Below the pieces are notes generated by a model. It did no database searches. It was not told where the DNA came from and saw only the letters and a list, made by a program, of their open reading frames with translations. From Jiella pacifica (GTDB taxonomy: Bacteria; Pseudomonadota; Alphaproteobacteria; Rhizobiales; Rhizobiaceae), in assembly GCF_010500815.1 (NCBI RefSeq), contig NZ_JAAAMG010000008.1, forward strand, positions 1 to 64,000: a stretch of DNA of 64,000 nt, read 5' to 3'. Below are positions 18,650-27,916 of the stretch, one piece after another. Every line of letters starts with the position of its first letter. Positions within the stretch are counted from its first letter, which is position 1. The position numbers were made by a program, and so were the translations under genes.

Positions 18650-18982
18650 ATGTCGGTTGAGAAAGTCACGATTAGAGGTGGTGGAAAGTTCATCTACAGC
18701 GTTTCGAGCAAGTTGCAGGACTGGGACAACGGCAGAGGTCCGGTAACCTACGAAGTCGCGGTAATCGAAACGTGCGATGAAAATTATAAGCCAGAAGAGC
18801 GCCGTCTGGCTATGCGCTGGCATGGGTCCGGCAATTCAGGATTAGGCTTTCCCAACTCATTTGGCCATTCGTCCTGGTTTGAGGTCGATCCTCAGTTGGA
18901 GATCAGCATTCTCAACGGACTTGGGCTCTCTGCGAAAGTTTTTAGTGAAACGCTGTCGCACCTTTCATACAAACCGACATAG
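18650..18982 (+). CDS. Small hypothetical protein of lower GC content
   Basis: A 110-aa protein I do not recognise. It starts 2 bases after the thiolase stop, so it can be read from the same transcript. The sequence is soluble, beta-rich in appearance, with several Trp and Gly residues ([20 protein letters not shown]). Its codons use A and T at third positions far more than its neighbours, which suggests recent transfer. Its 3' end overlaps the end of the convergent EAL gene by 18 bases. No signal peptide or membrane helix is present. Confidence 0.6.
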   Translation: MSVEKVTIRGGGKFIYSVSSKLQDWDNGRGPVTYEVAVIETCDENYKPEERRLAMRWHGSGNSGLGFPNSFGHSSWFEVDPQLEISILNGLGLSAKVFSETLSHLSYKPT

Positions 18983-19768
18983 TGCTGGCGCTCTGCTTGA
19001 GTTGACTGAATGGGCGGAGACGCATTGAATGCTGGGACTGGGCAGCGCCTCGAACGCCGGCTTGGCGAAGTAGTAGCCTTGAAAGAGGTTCACGCCGGCG
19101 GCTTTGAGCGCACCGAACTCGCCTTCGGTCTCGACGCCTTCGGCCAGTACCGTAATGCCGAGTTCCCGCGCCACGTAGAGGATCGCCGACAGGATCACCT
19201 GCCGGGACCGGGAGGTGTCGACGTCCCGGACGAGCTTCATGTCGATCTTGATGAGGTCGGGCTGGAAGTCGGCCAGAAGGCCGAGCCCGGCATAGCCGGC
19301 GCCGAAATCGTCCAGCGCCGTGATGAAGCCCATGCGGCGATACTCGGCGATGATGCGCTGGAGATGACCGACATCGGTCATCTCTTCCGATTCGGTGAAT
19401 TCGAACATGATCGACTGCAGCGGAAACCGGCTCTTGCGGGCCGCCGCGAGCGTCGCCCTGAGGCAGGCGGCGGGTTCGTAGACGGCGTTCGGCAGGAAGT
19501 TGATCGACAGATGCAGGTCAGGATCCGGGAACAGGCGTGCCGCGAGATCGATCGCCTTGACCCGGCAGGCCTGATCGAAGCGGTACTTCTGGTCGTCCGC
19601 GACCCGGTTCAGAATGGAATAGGCGCCCTCACCCGCTTCGCCCCGCACGAGAGCCTCATAGCCCCAGACGCGCCCGGCCTTCACATCCATGATCGGCTGA
19701 AATGCCATCGAGAAATCGAAGTCGAGCGGTTTGGAGGTCTGGCAGCCGGGGCAGGCAGTCGCGGACAT
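18965..19768 (-). CDS. EAL-domain cyclic-di-GMP phosphodiesterase
   Basis: A 267-aa protein made almost wholly of one EAL domain, expected to hydrolyse cyclic di-GMP in the cytoplasm. The catalytic features are present: the signature EAL (38-40) in GYEALVRG, the Asn in SINFLPN, FTESEE, the DDFGAGYAGL loop, KIDMKLVR, and AEGVETEGE with FQGYYFAKP. This suggests an active enzyme and not only a receptor. A CPGC pair near the N-terminus is unusual. There is no sensor domain. The frame is open to 19834 and ATG 19768 fits the domain better. It runs against the thiolase/fadB pair. Confidence 0.88.
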   Translation of the reverse strand: MSATACPGCQTSKPLDFDFSMAFQPIMDVKAGRVWGYEALVRGEAGEGAYSILNRVADDQKYRFDQACRVKAIDLAARLFPDPDLHLSINFLPNAVYEPAACLRATLAAARKSRFPLQSIMFEFTESEEMTDVGHLQRIIAEYRRMGFITALDDFGAGYAGLGLLADFQPDLIKIDMKLVRDVDTSRSRQVILSAILYVARELGITVLAEGVETEGEFGALKAAGVNLFQGYYFAKPAFEALPSPSIQCVSAHSVNSSRAPALCRFV

Positions 19769-19925
19769 GACGGGCGTTTCCTTGCATTCGTTCGCAAGAC
19801 TGAAAATGCTTCGCAAAGATTGAAACTGTCTCAACAGTCGCCCCTTTGCGCGCGATAAGACATTCTAATCGTAAGAGAATTGATAGCCGGATAATATTCG
19901 GCCAGGAATGGGATGGGAGCCAGCC

Positions 19926-22133
19926 ATGACTTACGAGAATTTCACCGTCGAGACCGACGCCGACGGCATCGCCCTCGTCACCTGGGACATGCCGGGGCGC
20001 TCGATGAACGTCTTCACCGACGAGGCGACGGGTGAGATCGACGCGATCATCGACCAGATCGTCGCCGACGACGCGATCAAGGGGGCGGTGATCACCTCGG
20101 GCAAGAAGGGCTCGTTCACCGGCGGGGCCGACCTCAAGTCGGTCAGCGCGATGTTCGAGGCGTTCTACGCCGAGGTCGACAAGAACCACGACGCGGCGAT
20201 CGCCACCTTGTTCGAGCGGGCCGGGCGGATGTCCTGGATCTGGCGCAAGCTGGAGACCTGCGGCAAGCCCTTCGTCGCGGCGATCAACGGCACATGCATG
20301 GGCGGCGGCTTCGAACTGGCGCTGGCGAGCCACGGCCGCATCGCCGCGCGCTCGGCCAATATGGGCCTGCCCGAGGTGAAGGTCGGCATCCTGCCCGGCG
20401 CCGGCGGCACCCAGCGCGTGCCCCGGATGATGGACACCCAGGGTGCGCTGCAGATGCTGATGAAGGGTTCGACCCTTTCGGCGGAGGATGCCCTGAAGAT
20501 GGGGCTGATCGACGCCGTGGTCGAGGACGGCGAGCTGGTTGCGGCCGCCAAGGCGATGCTGAAGAAGGGCGTCTCGCCGGTGAAGCCCTGGGACGAGGAC
20601 CGCTTCAAGCTTCCCTCCGGCCCGGTCTATTCGCCCGCTGGCGCAAAGGTGTGGCCGGCGGTCGCCTCGCTTTATCGCAAGGAGACCAGCGACAACTACC
20701 CCTCAGCCAAGGCGATCGTGAAATGCGTCTATGAGGGCCTGCTGCTGCCGATGGATACGGCGTTGAAGGTCGAGCAGCGCTACTTCACCGAAGTGCTGCG
20801 CACCACCGAGGCGCGGATGATGATCCGCTCGCTCTTCGTCTCCTCCCAGGCGCTGGCGAAGGGTGCCCGTCGCCCGAAGGACGTTCCGCCGAGCGAATTG
20901 AAGAAGATCGGCGTCGTCGGCGCCGGATTCATGGGCGCCGGCATCGCGTATGTCGCCGCCATGGGCGGCCTCGATGTGGTGCTGATCGACCAGGAGCAAG
21001 CCGCTGCCGACAAAGGCAAGGCGCATTCGCAGAAGCTCGTCGAAGCCGCTGTGTCGAAGGGCCGGATGGCTGAGGCCAAGGGCGAAGCGCTGGTCTCGCG
21101 TATCACGGCGACGACCGATTATGGCCAGTTGGCCGATGCCGGTCTCGTCATCGAGGCGGTGTTTGAGGACCGCGACGTCAAGGCCGAGGTGACGAAGAAG
21201 GTCGCCGAGGTGCTCTCCAAGGACGCGATCTACGCCTCTAATACCTCAACCATCCCGATCTCCAGCCTCGCAGAAACTTTCGCCGATCCCCAGCGCTTCA
21301 TCGGCATCCACTTCTTCTCGCCGGTCGACCGGATGCCGCTCACCGAAGTGATCCTCGGCGAGAAGACCGGCGACAAGGCTCTCGCCGTCGCCCTCGATTT
21401 CGTCCGGGCCATCAAGAAGACGCCCATCGTCGTCAATGACTCGCGCGGCTTCTTCGCCAATCGCTGTGTGCTTCGCTACATGAACGAGGCCTATGACATG
21501 CTGGTCGAGGGCGTGCCGCCGGCGATGATCGAGAACGCCGCCAAGTTCGCCGGCATGCCGGTCGGGCCGCTCGCCCTCAACGACGAGACGGCGGTCGATC
21601 TGTCGCAGAAGATCATGAAGGCGACGATGCGCGACATGGGTGAGGACGCCGTCGATCCGCGCCATTTCAAGCTGGTCGAGACGATGGTCTCGAACGGGCG
21701 GCTCGGCCGCAAGGCGGGCAAGGGCTTCTACGACTATCCGGAAAAGCCGGCCAAGAAGAAGCTGTGGCCGGGGCTGAAGGAGATGTTCGCGCAGAAAGAC
21801 CCGGAGACGATCGATTTTACGGAGCTGAAGCAGCGCTTCCTGGTGACGATGGCGCTGGAAGCCGCGCGCACCATGGAGGAAGGCGTCGTCACTGACCCGC
21901 GCGAGGCCGACATCGGCTCGATCTTCGGCTTCGGCTTTGCCCCCTATACCGGCGGGACGATCAGCTACATCGACGGCATGGGCGCCAAGGCCTTCGTCGC
22001 CTTGTGCGAAAAGCTCGAGGCAAGGTTCGGCGAGCGCTTCTCGCCCACCCCGCTGCTGCGCGAGATGGCCCGAAAGGGCGAAACCTTCTACCAGCGGTTC
22101 GATCCGCAGGGGACCTCCGCCAAGGCGGCGTAA
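19926..22133 (+). CDS. fadB: 3-hydroxyacyl-CoA dehydrogenase / enoyl-CoA hydratase
   Basis: A 735-aa bifunctional beta-oxidation enzyme. Residues about 1-190 form an enoyl-CoA hydratase domain with the oxyanion loop NGTCMGGGFELALAS and PGAGGTQRVPR. From about 320 a Rossmann fold begins with GVVGAGFMGAGIAYVAA, followed by ASNTSTIPI and IHFFSPVDRM in the NAD domain. The C-terminal helical dehydrogenase domain has GRLGRKAGKGFYDY. It would convert enoyl-CoA to 3-ketoacyl-CoA, feeding the thiolase encoded upstream. The start ATG at 19926 follows GGGAG. No acyl-CoA dehydrogenase lies in the window. Confidence 0.93.
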   Translation: MTYENFTVETDADGIALVTWDMPGRSMNVFTDEATGEIDAIIDQIVADDAIKGAVITSGKKGSFTGGADLKSVSAMFEAFYAEVDKNHDAAIATLFERAGRMSWIWRKLETCGKPFVAAINGTCMGGGFELALASHGRIAARSANMGLPEVKVGILPGAGGTQRVPRMMDTQGALQMLMKGSTLSAEDALKMGLIDAVVEDGELVAAAKAMLKKGVSPVKPWDEDRFKLPSGPVYSPAGAKVWPAVASLYRKETSDNYPSAKAIVKCVYEGLLLPMDTALKVEQRYFTEVLRTTEARMMIRSLFVSSQALAKGARRPKDVPPSELKKIGVVGAGFMGAGIAYVAAMGGLDVVLIDQEQAAADKGKAHSQKLVEAAVSKGRMAEAKGEALVSRITATTDYGQLADAGLVIEAVFEDRDVKAEVTKKVAEVLSKDAIYASNTSTIPISSLAETFADPQRFIGIHFFSPVDRMPLTEVILGEKTGDKALAVALDFVRAIKKTPIVVNDSRGFFANRCVLRYMNEAYDMLVEGVPPAMIENAAKFAGMPVGPLALNDETAVDLSQKIMKATMRDMGEDAVDPRHFKLVETMVSNGRLGRKAGKGFYDYPEKPAKKKLWPGLKEMFAQKDPETIDFTELKQRFLVTMALEAARTMEEGVVTDPREADIGSIFGFGFAPYTGGTISYIDGMGAKAFVALCEKLEARFGERFSPTPLLREMARKGETFYQRFDPQGTSAKAA

Positions 22134-22453
22134 GGCTCGCAACCTTCGAGCGTCACCGGGGCGGCGAAACGCCGTCCCGTGATCCCGCCGTCCGATGCCG
22201 TCCCTGTTTCAAAATGGGATGGCGTCAGACGTTCGCCATGTTTACCAGTTCCAATCCGAACGAAGGGATTCGTCGCGGACTTTGCAACGGATGACGGGTG
22301 GGCACGTGGGGACGAGCCATCCGGCATGCGCCGAAACCGATCGTGCAGGGCGAAATCCGATCGGATACGCGCCACTCGGTCGGGCAAGGCCGCGATCTCC
22401 GGCATGCCGCCTGAAGGCGACGCCGGCGAGAACAGGCATGGAGACGGGGATCG
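22134..22453. other. Intergenic region, fadB to SH3 protein
   Basis: About 320 bases. Frames are open on both strands but show no motif or protein-like composition. I see no clear terminator or operator. Confidence 0.5.
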
Positions 22454-23755
22454 ATGGAAACGGGGGATCGGCCGTCCCGCGACGGCGATGGCATCAGTGA
22501 CGACGGTTACCGGCGAAAGGGCGAACGCCCGAGCGAAGAGGCCATCCGCAGCCGGCTGATCGATCGGCGCAAGGCGTTCGACGAGGCCGAGGCGGGACGC
22601 ACGCTGGCCAATCGCTTTCGCCAGCAGATGCGCGCCGGCGGGTCTTCGGTGTCCTGGTCGCGGCGGGCACTCGCCCCCGCGCGGACGGTGTCGCGCCTCG
22701 CCGCGGGGCTGCGGAACCGGCCGATCATCGCGTTCGTTCTCGCGGCCTCGATGTCCGCCGTCATTCTCGTGCCGCTGGCGCTCTCCTCCTACGCGCCGCT
22801 GCCGGGCGAGATGCCGCTGCCGGCCGCGACCCCTTCCGCACCTTCCACGATCGCCATGCAAGACGAGCCATCGCCTCCGTCGGTGGCCGCATCCTCCAGT
22901 CCGCAAGCCGACTTGGAGCCGACGGAGACAACAGACGTCCGCGCTCCGATCGCGCCCCGCGCACCCGACGGTTCGATGTTCGAGACGCTCGAAAGCGAGG
23001 AAGCCGCCGCCATCGGCGCGCCTTCCGATCGACCCGATGGTGCGGAACAGAACGCTACGATCGCGAAGTCGGGCGAAACCGGCAGCTCGCCGGCTACAGA
23101 TCCGAATCTCCTCGAAACCGCCTCGCTTCGGAAGGTCGCCCCCGCCCTGCCCGAGCGGGCGGCAGACGGGACCGGCGGGGCGGCTGATCCCGCAGGGGCA
23201 ACCCGCATCGATCCCGTCGCAGCGGCCCTCGCCTTGCGGCTGCCGGAGGATGTCTCAGGTATCGTGGCAGCAGCCCCGACCACCCTCGATCCGGCAACGA
23301 CTGGCAGCATCTCTTCTGCCGCAGCACCGACGGCTCCCTCGCATGATGCCACTGCGGATGCCCCCGGCACCGCCCTGCCAGGCATCGAAACGGCCGGTCC
23401 AGCCAAGAGTTTCATTACGGTCTCCCCCTCGATCCTGATCGCCACCTCGGATGAAGGCGGGCCGGCGTCGGTCTCGCCATCCGCGGCCGGGGTCGTCGAA
23501 ACGCCAAGCGCGACCGACGGAGCGAACGCAGATCCCGCGGCGACCGGCACGCCCGAGGCAGTCACGAAGGGCCGCGCCACCGCCTCGGTCAATCTGCGCG
23601 CCGAGCCGACCAACGAGGGCAGGATCGTCGCCGTCCTGTCGAAGGACGAGGCCGTGACGGTCGTCTCTTGCCAGGGATGGTGCGAGGTCCAGACGGCCAG
23701 CGGACAGAAGGGCTACGTCTACGAAAAGTTCATCACCCGCGGGTCGGAGGGCTGA
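22454..23755 (+). CDS. Membrane-anchored protein with a C-terminal SH3 domain
   Basis: A 433-aa protein. Residues 1-90 are charged and cytoplasmic. One helix follows (IIAFVLAASMSAVILVPLAL, about 95-115). A long Ala/Pro/Thr/Glu-rich disordered stretch runs to about 370. The last 60 residues form a bacterial SH3 (SH3b) domain with VNLRAEPTNEGRIVAVL and KGYVYEKF. Such proteins reach across the periplasm and bind cell-wall peptides. Its partner is unknown; it stands alone between fadB and a tautomerase gene. Confidence 0.78.
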   Translation: METGDRPSRDGDGISDDGYRRKGERPSEEAIRSRLIDRRKAFDEAEAGRTLANRFRQQMRAGGSSVSWSRRALAPARTVSRLAAGLRNRPIIAFVLAASMSAVILVPLALSSYAPLPGEMPLPAATPSAPSTIAMQDEPSPPSVAASSSPQADLEPTETTDVRAPIAPRAPDGSMFETLESEEAAAIGAPSDRPDGAEQNATIAKSGETGSSPATDPNLLETASLRKVAPALPERAADGTGGAADPAGATRIDPVAAALALRLPEDVSGIVAAAPTTLDPATTGSISSAAAPTAPSHDATADAPGTALPGIETAGPAKSFITVSPSILIATSDEGGPASVSPSAAGVVETPSATDGANADPAATGTPEAVTKGRATASVNLRAEPTNEGRIVAVLSKDEAVTVVSCQGWCEVQTASGQKGYVYEKFITRGSEG

Positions 23756-23803
23756 GGAGGAGCGGACGCGGAGACCGGTCCGCGCTCCTCGTAGCATCCC
23801 CCT

Positions 23804-24208
23804 TCAACCGGGATGGGCTGCCGCCCACCGGCCGTTCTGCGTCCGGCCCCCATAGCCATAGGCGTCGCCGTCGGTCGCGTGGACATGGACGTAGCATTCC
23901 TCGTGCAGCGGCCCGAGCAGCGCTCGCATGCCATCGTAGGCCGCCGACACGAAGGCCGTCGTCTCGCCCTTGGTGTTCGTCCCGGCGGTAATCTTGATGT
24001 CGAGCCAGAACGCCGACAGCCCCGCATCGGTCGGCCGCTTGCCGGCGATGAACCAGTTCTGCGGATCGGCCGGCTCGACCAGCACGGCCGTCACGCCCGG
24101 ATCCTTGTCGAGCGTTTCCGCCCCGAGCTGCGCCACAAGGGTGGCGATCTGCTGGATCAGTTCGGGGCGCGGCGTCGGCGTGACGAAGCGCACGGTGATC
24201 ATCGGCAT
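23804..24208 (-). CDS. Tautomerase-superfamily protein
   Basis: About 134 aa. The start MPMITVRF gives the catalytic N-terminal Pro that the family exposes after Met removal. That supports ATG 24208, which also has an AGGAGA 7 bases before it; the ATGs at 24214-24226 lie on or before the ribosome site. The length is about twice a 4-oxalocrotonate tautomerase, as in fused or MIF-like members, but only the N-terminal unit is clear. The expected chemistry is keto-enol tautomerisation or dehalogenation of a small acid. It is divergent from a LysR gene that probably controls it. Confidence 0.72.
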   Translation of the reverse strand: MPMITVRFVTPTPRPELIQQIATLVAQLGAETLDKDPGVTAVLVEPADPQNWFIAGKRPTDAGLSAFWLDIKITAGTNTKGETTAFVSAAYDGMRALLGPLHEECYVHVHATDGDAYGYGGRTQNGRWAAAHPG

Positions 24209-24243
24209 CGGCATTCTCCTCATCATGTTGATGTTGCCGATGT

Positions 24244-24255
24244 TGACACATGTCA
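24244..24255. promoter_or_regulatory. Inverted repeat TGACA-CA-TGTCA, candidate LysR site
   Basis: It lies in the 95-base gap between the tautomerase and its divergent LysR gene. Arms of five bases are exact. LysR proteins bind dyads of a T-n11-A form in such gaps. A second, weaker dyad (ATTG-n5-CAAT, 24267-24279) is 11 bases away and could be the activation half. The gap is AT-rich compared with the rest of the window. Confidence 0.5.
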
Positions 24256-24303
24256 GCCATTACTCAATTGCATGACAATCAATATCTACTATAGTGATTT
24301 TTT

Positions 24304-25191
24304 ATGGCTCTCGATCTGGAATCCGTCCGCCTGTTCGTCCTGGCTGCCGAATACGGCAACCTGACCCGCGCTGCCGAGGCGGCCGGGACCGTCCAGCCCG
24401 TCGTCAGCCAGCGGATCAAGTCGCTGGAGGCGGCGCTCGGCAAACGGCTTCTCGATCGCGGTCCCCGGCATGTTCGCCTGACCGAGGCGGGCACAGCCTT
24501 CATCGACCCGGCGCGCCGCCTGTTGGCCGCTCACGAGGCCGCGCTGAGATGGGACGACGACCAGCCGCCCGCCTTGGCGCTCGGCATCAGCGACCATGCT
24601 CTCGGCACGGCCTTCGAGGGCCTGCTGCGCCGGCTTCAGTCGACGCTGCCGGCGCGTACGCCGATCACCGTCCGGCTGGGACAATCTGGCGACATCCGGC
24701 ACCTCTACGAAGGCGGATCGATCGATCTCGCGATCATCCGCCGGGAGGCGAACACCGGCGAAGGCGAAGTCTTGGGCGAAGACCCTCTCGCCTGGCACGC
24801 TCCGGAGGGTTGGGCGATGCCGGACGGTCCAATTCCCGTCATCAGCCTGCCACCGCCCTGCGGGGTTCGCGCTGTCGCGGCAAAGGCCCTCGATCGCGCT
24901 GGGCTGCCATGGCGGGAAGCCTTCGTCGGCGGAAGCTGTCTTGCCCTCGCCGCCGCGGTTCGGGCCGGTCTCGGCGTCGCCCCGCTCGGCCGGATGGTGG
25001 GTGGCGATCTGCCGGCTGCAAACGTCGCATGGGGGCTGCCGGCGCTCCCTGCCTCGCAGATCGTCATGCTGGCGCGGACGGCGACGCCGGCTCAGGCCAT
25101 CGCTGCCCGGGCCCTGGCCGCCAGCGTGCGGGAAACTTTGAAGCATCCGGCGACCGCGGCTAAGCCTCGCCGGAAGTTCAACACAAGGTGA
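24304..25191 (+). CDS. LysR-family transcriptional regulator
   Basis: A 295-aa regulator. The N-terminal helix-turn-helix reads LESVRLFVLAAEYGNLTRAA and VQPVVSQRIKSLEAALGKRL, standard for LysR. The rest is a periplasmic-binding-like ligand domain. It is divergently placed to the tautomerase gene with a 95-base gap holding dyad symmetry, so autoregulation plus control of the tautomerase is the likely scheme. Its 3' end overlaps the end of the convergent serine deaminase gene by 14 bases. Confidence 0.88.
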   Translation: MALDLESVRLFVLAAEYGNLTRAAEAAGTVQPVVSQRIKSLEAALGKRLLDRGPRHVRLTEAGTAFIDPARRLLAAHEAALRWDDDQPPALALGISDHALGTAFEGLLRRLQSTLPARTPITVRLGQSGDIRHLYEGGSIDLAIIRREANTGEGEVLGEDPLAWHAPEGWAMPDGPIPVISLPPPCGVRAVAAKALDRAGLPWREAFVGGSCLALAAAVRAGLGVAPLGRMVGGDLPAANVAWGLPALPASQIVMLARTATPAQAIAARALAASVRETLKHPATAAKPRRKFNTR

Positions 25192-26557
25192 CGTTCGCGG
25201 CGAGGCCGCCGAGGGCGGTCTCCTTGTATTTTTCGCTCATGTCCTCGCCGGTCTGGCGCATCGTCTCGATCACCTGGTCGAGCGAGACAAAATGCGTCCC
25301 GTCGCCCTTCAGCGCCAGGCGCGCGGCGTTGATCGCCTTGACCGCGCCCATGGTGTTGCGCTCGATGCAGGGGATCTGCACGAGACCGCCGATGGGATCG
25401 CAGGTGAGGCCGAGATTGTGCTCCATGGCGATCTCGGCGGCGTTCTCGACCTGGCGCGGCGTTCCGCCGAGAACGGCGGCCAGCCCCGCCGCTGCCATCG
25501 AGCAGGCGACGCCCACCTCCCCCTGGCAGCCCATCTCGGCCGCCGAGATCGAGGCGTTCTGCTTGTAGAGGGCGCCGATCGCCGCCGTCGTCGCCAGGAA
25601 GCGGATCGAACCGTCGTCGTCGGCGCCGGGGATGAACCTCTCGTAATAGGCGAGAACCGCCGGGATGACGCCGGCAGCCCCGTTGGTCGGAGCGGTGACG
25701 ACGCGCCCGCCGGCAGCGTTCTCCTCGTTGACGGCAAGGGCGTAGAGATTGACCCAGTCGAGCGTCGTCAACGGATCGCGCAGCGCCCGCTCCGGCCGGT
25801 GGACGAGACCCTCATAGAGCGATTTTGCCCGGCGCTTGACCTTCAGCCCACCGGGGAGCAGCCCGTCCATCCGACAGCCGCGCTCGATCGAGGCCATCAT
25901 CGCGTCGCGGATCGACAGGATGCCCGCCCGCACCTCGGCGCGGCTGCGCCAGGTTTCCTCGTTGGTGAGGACGAGATCGGCGATTGCGAAGTTCTCCACG
26001 TCGCAATGGACGAGGATTTCGGCGGCATCGGCGAACTCGTAGGGGGCGACGGCATTCCTTAGGACCGGAGTCTCATTGCTTGCTTCCTCCGCCGAGAGGA
26101 CGAAGCCGCCGCCCACCGAATAGTAGTCGGCGCGGTCGATCTCCTGCCCGGCCTCGTCGAAGGCCCTGAATCTCAGGCCGTTCGGGTGATGCGGCAGGCG
26201 CTCGCGCTTGAGAAAGGTGAGTTCCTCCCCCGCGCGGAACGGCATTTTTAGGCCGGCGTCGAAGGAAAGCTCGCCAGTCCGGCAGATCTCGACATAGGCA
26301 ACCTCGGCGGCATCGGGATCGACCTGGTCGGGCCGCATGCCCTGCAGGCCGAGCATCACCGCCTTGTCGGTGCCGTGGCCGACGCCGGTCAGCGCCAGGG
26401 AGCCGTAGAGTTCCGCCTTGACGCCGGCGACCTCCCCCTTGCGGCCCTTCTGCTCGAGCCGGTCGAGAAACCGCCGTGCCGCCCACATCGGCCCGACCGT
26501 GTGCGAGGAGGAGGGTCCGATGCCGATCTTGAAGAGATCGAACAGGCTGATCGACAT
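25178..26557 (-). CDS. sdaA: L-serine ammonia-lyase (iron-sulfur type)
   Basis: A 459-aa single-chain enzyme converting L-serine to pyruvate and ammonia. The N-terminal alpha/beta region begins [20 protein letters not shown], a family hallmark. The [4Fe-4S] cysteines are those in [16 protein letters not shown] and [19 protein letters not shown] near the C-terminus. The last residue is the free-standing Cys that caps the cluster in this group (NVTLC). It ends against the LysR gene and is not in an operon. Confidence 0.92.
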
Positions 26558-26635
26558 GCGGTGCTCCGATCTGGCCGCAGCGCTGCCAAGATTGGCAACG
26601 CCTGGTCGAAGGGGAGCCTGAAGAGTGCTGCCGCG

Positions 26636-27652
26636 TCAAGCCTTTGATCCGCCGATGCGCCGGCCGACCGTGTCGGCGACCCGCGCGCCGCGCCTGCCGA
26701 TCGGCTTGGGCGGCGGGTCTGTGGTGTCGACCGCCGTCTGGTGCTCCATCTCGGCGTTGATCTCCGCCCCGATGATGAAGATCAGCGACGAGATCCAGAC
26801 CCACATCATGAAGCCGACGACGGCTCCGAGCGAGCCGTAGATGGCGCCGTAATTGGCGAAGTTCTGGAGATACCAGGAAAAGCCGATCGATGCGACGAGC
26901 CAGACGCTCGCCGTCAGGACGGCGCCGAGCGTCACCCAGCGCCAGCGGGCGCGCTTCCGGCTCGGCCCGTAGCGGTAGATGATCGCGATCGACGCGACGA
27001 TGAGCAGGTAGGCCGCCGGCCACCGGGCCGCGGCGATCACCGCCTCGGAGAGCGTCCTGAGGCCGAAGATCGCCATCAGGGCCGGCACCACGCCGACGAC
27101 GGCGATCAGGACGATGCCGATGAAGATCGCCCCGAGGGTGAAGACGAGGGCGATGAGATTGAGACGGATGAAGCTGCGCTTCTCGCTCTCGCCATAGGCG
27201 ACGTTCATCGCCTCGAACAGCGTCTTGATGCCGTTGTTGGCGCTCCACATGGCGAAGATCAGGCCGGAGACGAAGCCGAAGGACAAGGACGTCGAATTCT
27301 GCTCGGTGAGATTGGTCAGCTGCGCTTCCAGGAGGTCCGTCCCGGCCTGCGGCAGGAACTGACCGATGAAGGCGATGTGGTCGCTGATCGTCGTCGGGTC
27401 GCTGACGAAGCCGTAGAAGGAGACGAAGACCGCGAAGGCGGGGAACAAGGCGAGCAGGAGATAGAAGGTGGCGCCGGCGGCGATCAGCATCACCCGGTCT
27501 TCGAAGAACGAGACGTAGAGCCGTGCCGCGATGTCCTTCCAGCCCTTCCATGGGATTCTGGTCGGAAAGTCGGCGTCGCGGCCGCGGCCCGGCTCGCTCG
27601 CCCGATGGCGCATCTCCTCGCTGGTCTGGGCGGCGAACCGCGTCTCACTCAC
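26636..27652 (-). CDS. YihY/BrkB-family inner-membrane protein
   Basis: About 338 aa with six predicted membrane helices. The first is preceded by the family's WKDIAARLYVSFFEDRVMLI and followed by AGATFYLLLALFPAFAVFV. NNGIKTLFEAMNVAYGE is the central conserved loop. The family was once called ribonuclease BN or virulence factor BrkB, but its function remains unclear. The GTG at 27652 fits best; the frame reaches 27763, but the extra residues are arginine- and tryptophan-rich and unlike the family. It is divergent from the S24 regulator. Confidence 0.82.
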   Translation of the reverse strand: MSETRFAAQTSEEMRHRASEPGRGRDADFPTRIPWKGWKDIAARLYVSFFEDRVMLIAAGATFYLLLALFPAFAVFVSFYGFVSDPTTISDHIAFIGQFLPQAGTDLLEAQLTNLTEQNSTSLSFGFVSGLIFAMWSANNGIKTLFEAMNVAYGESEKRSFIRLNLIALVFTLGAIFIGIVLIAVVGVVPALMAIFGLRTLSEAVIAAARWPAAYLLIVASIAIIYRYGPSRKRARWRWVTLGAVLTASVWLVASIGFSWYLQNFANYGAIYGSLGAVVGFMMWVWISSLIFIIGAEINAEMEHQTAVDTTDPPPKPIGRRGARVADTVGRRIGGSKA

Positions 27653-27916
27653 CTCGTTGCGACTCCATTGGAACGGTTTTCGGGCGACTCGGGGCCGCCC
27701 GTCGCGAACCTTCGTCGGAAGAGGATTAGCATATCCTCGCCAGCCGTGGCCCGCGCTCGCCAAATGCCGCAGGGCGGTCTTCGTTCCCGCCCGACCCGGG
27801 AAGATCCCGCGCCCCTTCCTGACGTCCCGTCATTTCCTATGGACAACGACACGATGCGCTTTTATGAAGCAATCGAGGGATATTTTCCTTGGCCGCCTGA
27901 CGACGGATCTTCCGCC

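Noticed and set aside
26741-27838. Long plus-strand frame joined to the S24 regulator
   Set aside because: It is antisense to the BrkB-like gene; the regulator similarity begins only near 27917.
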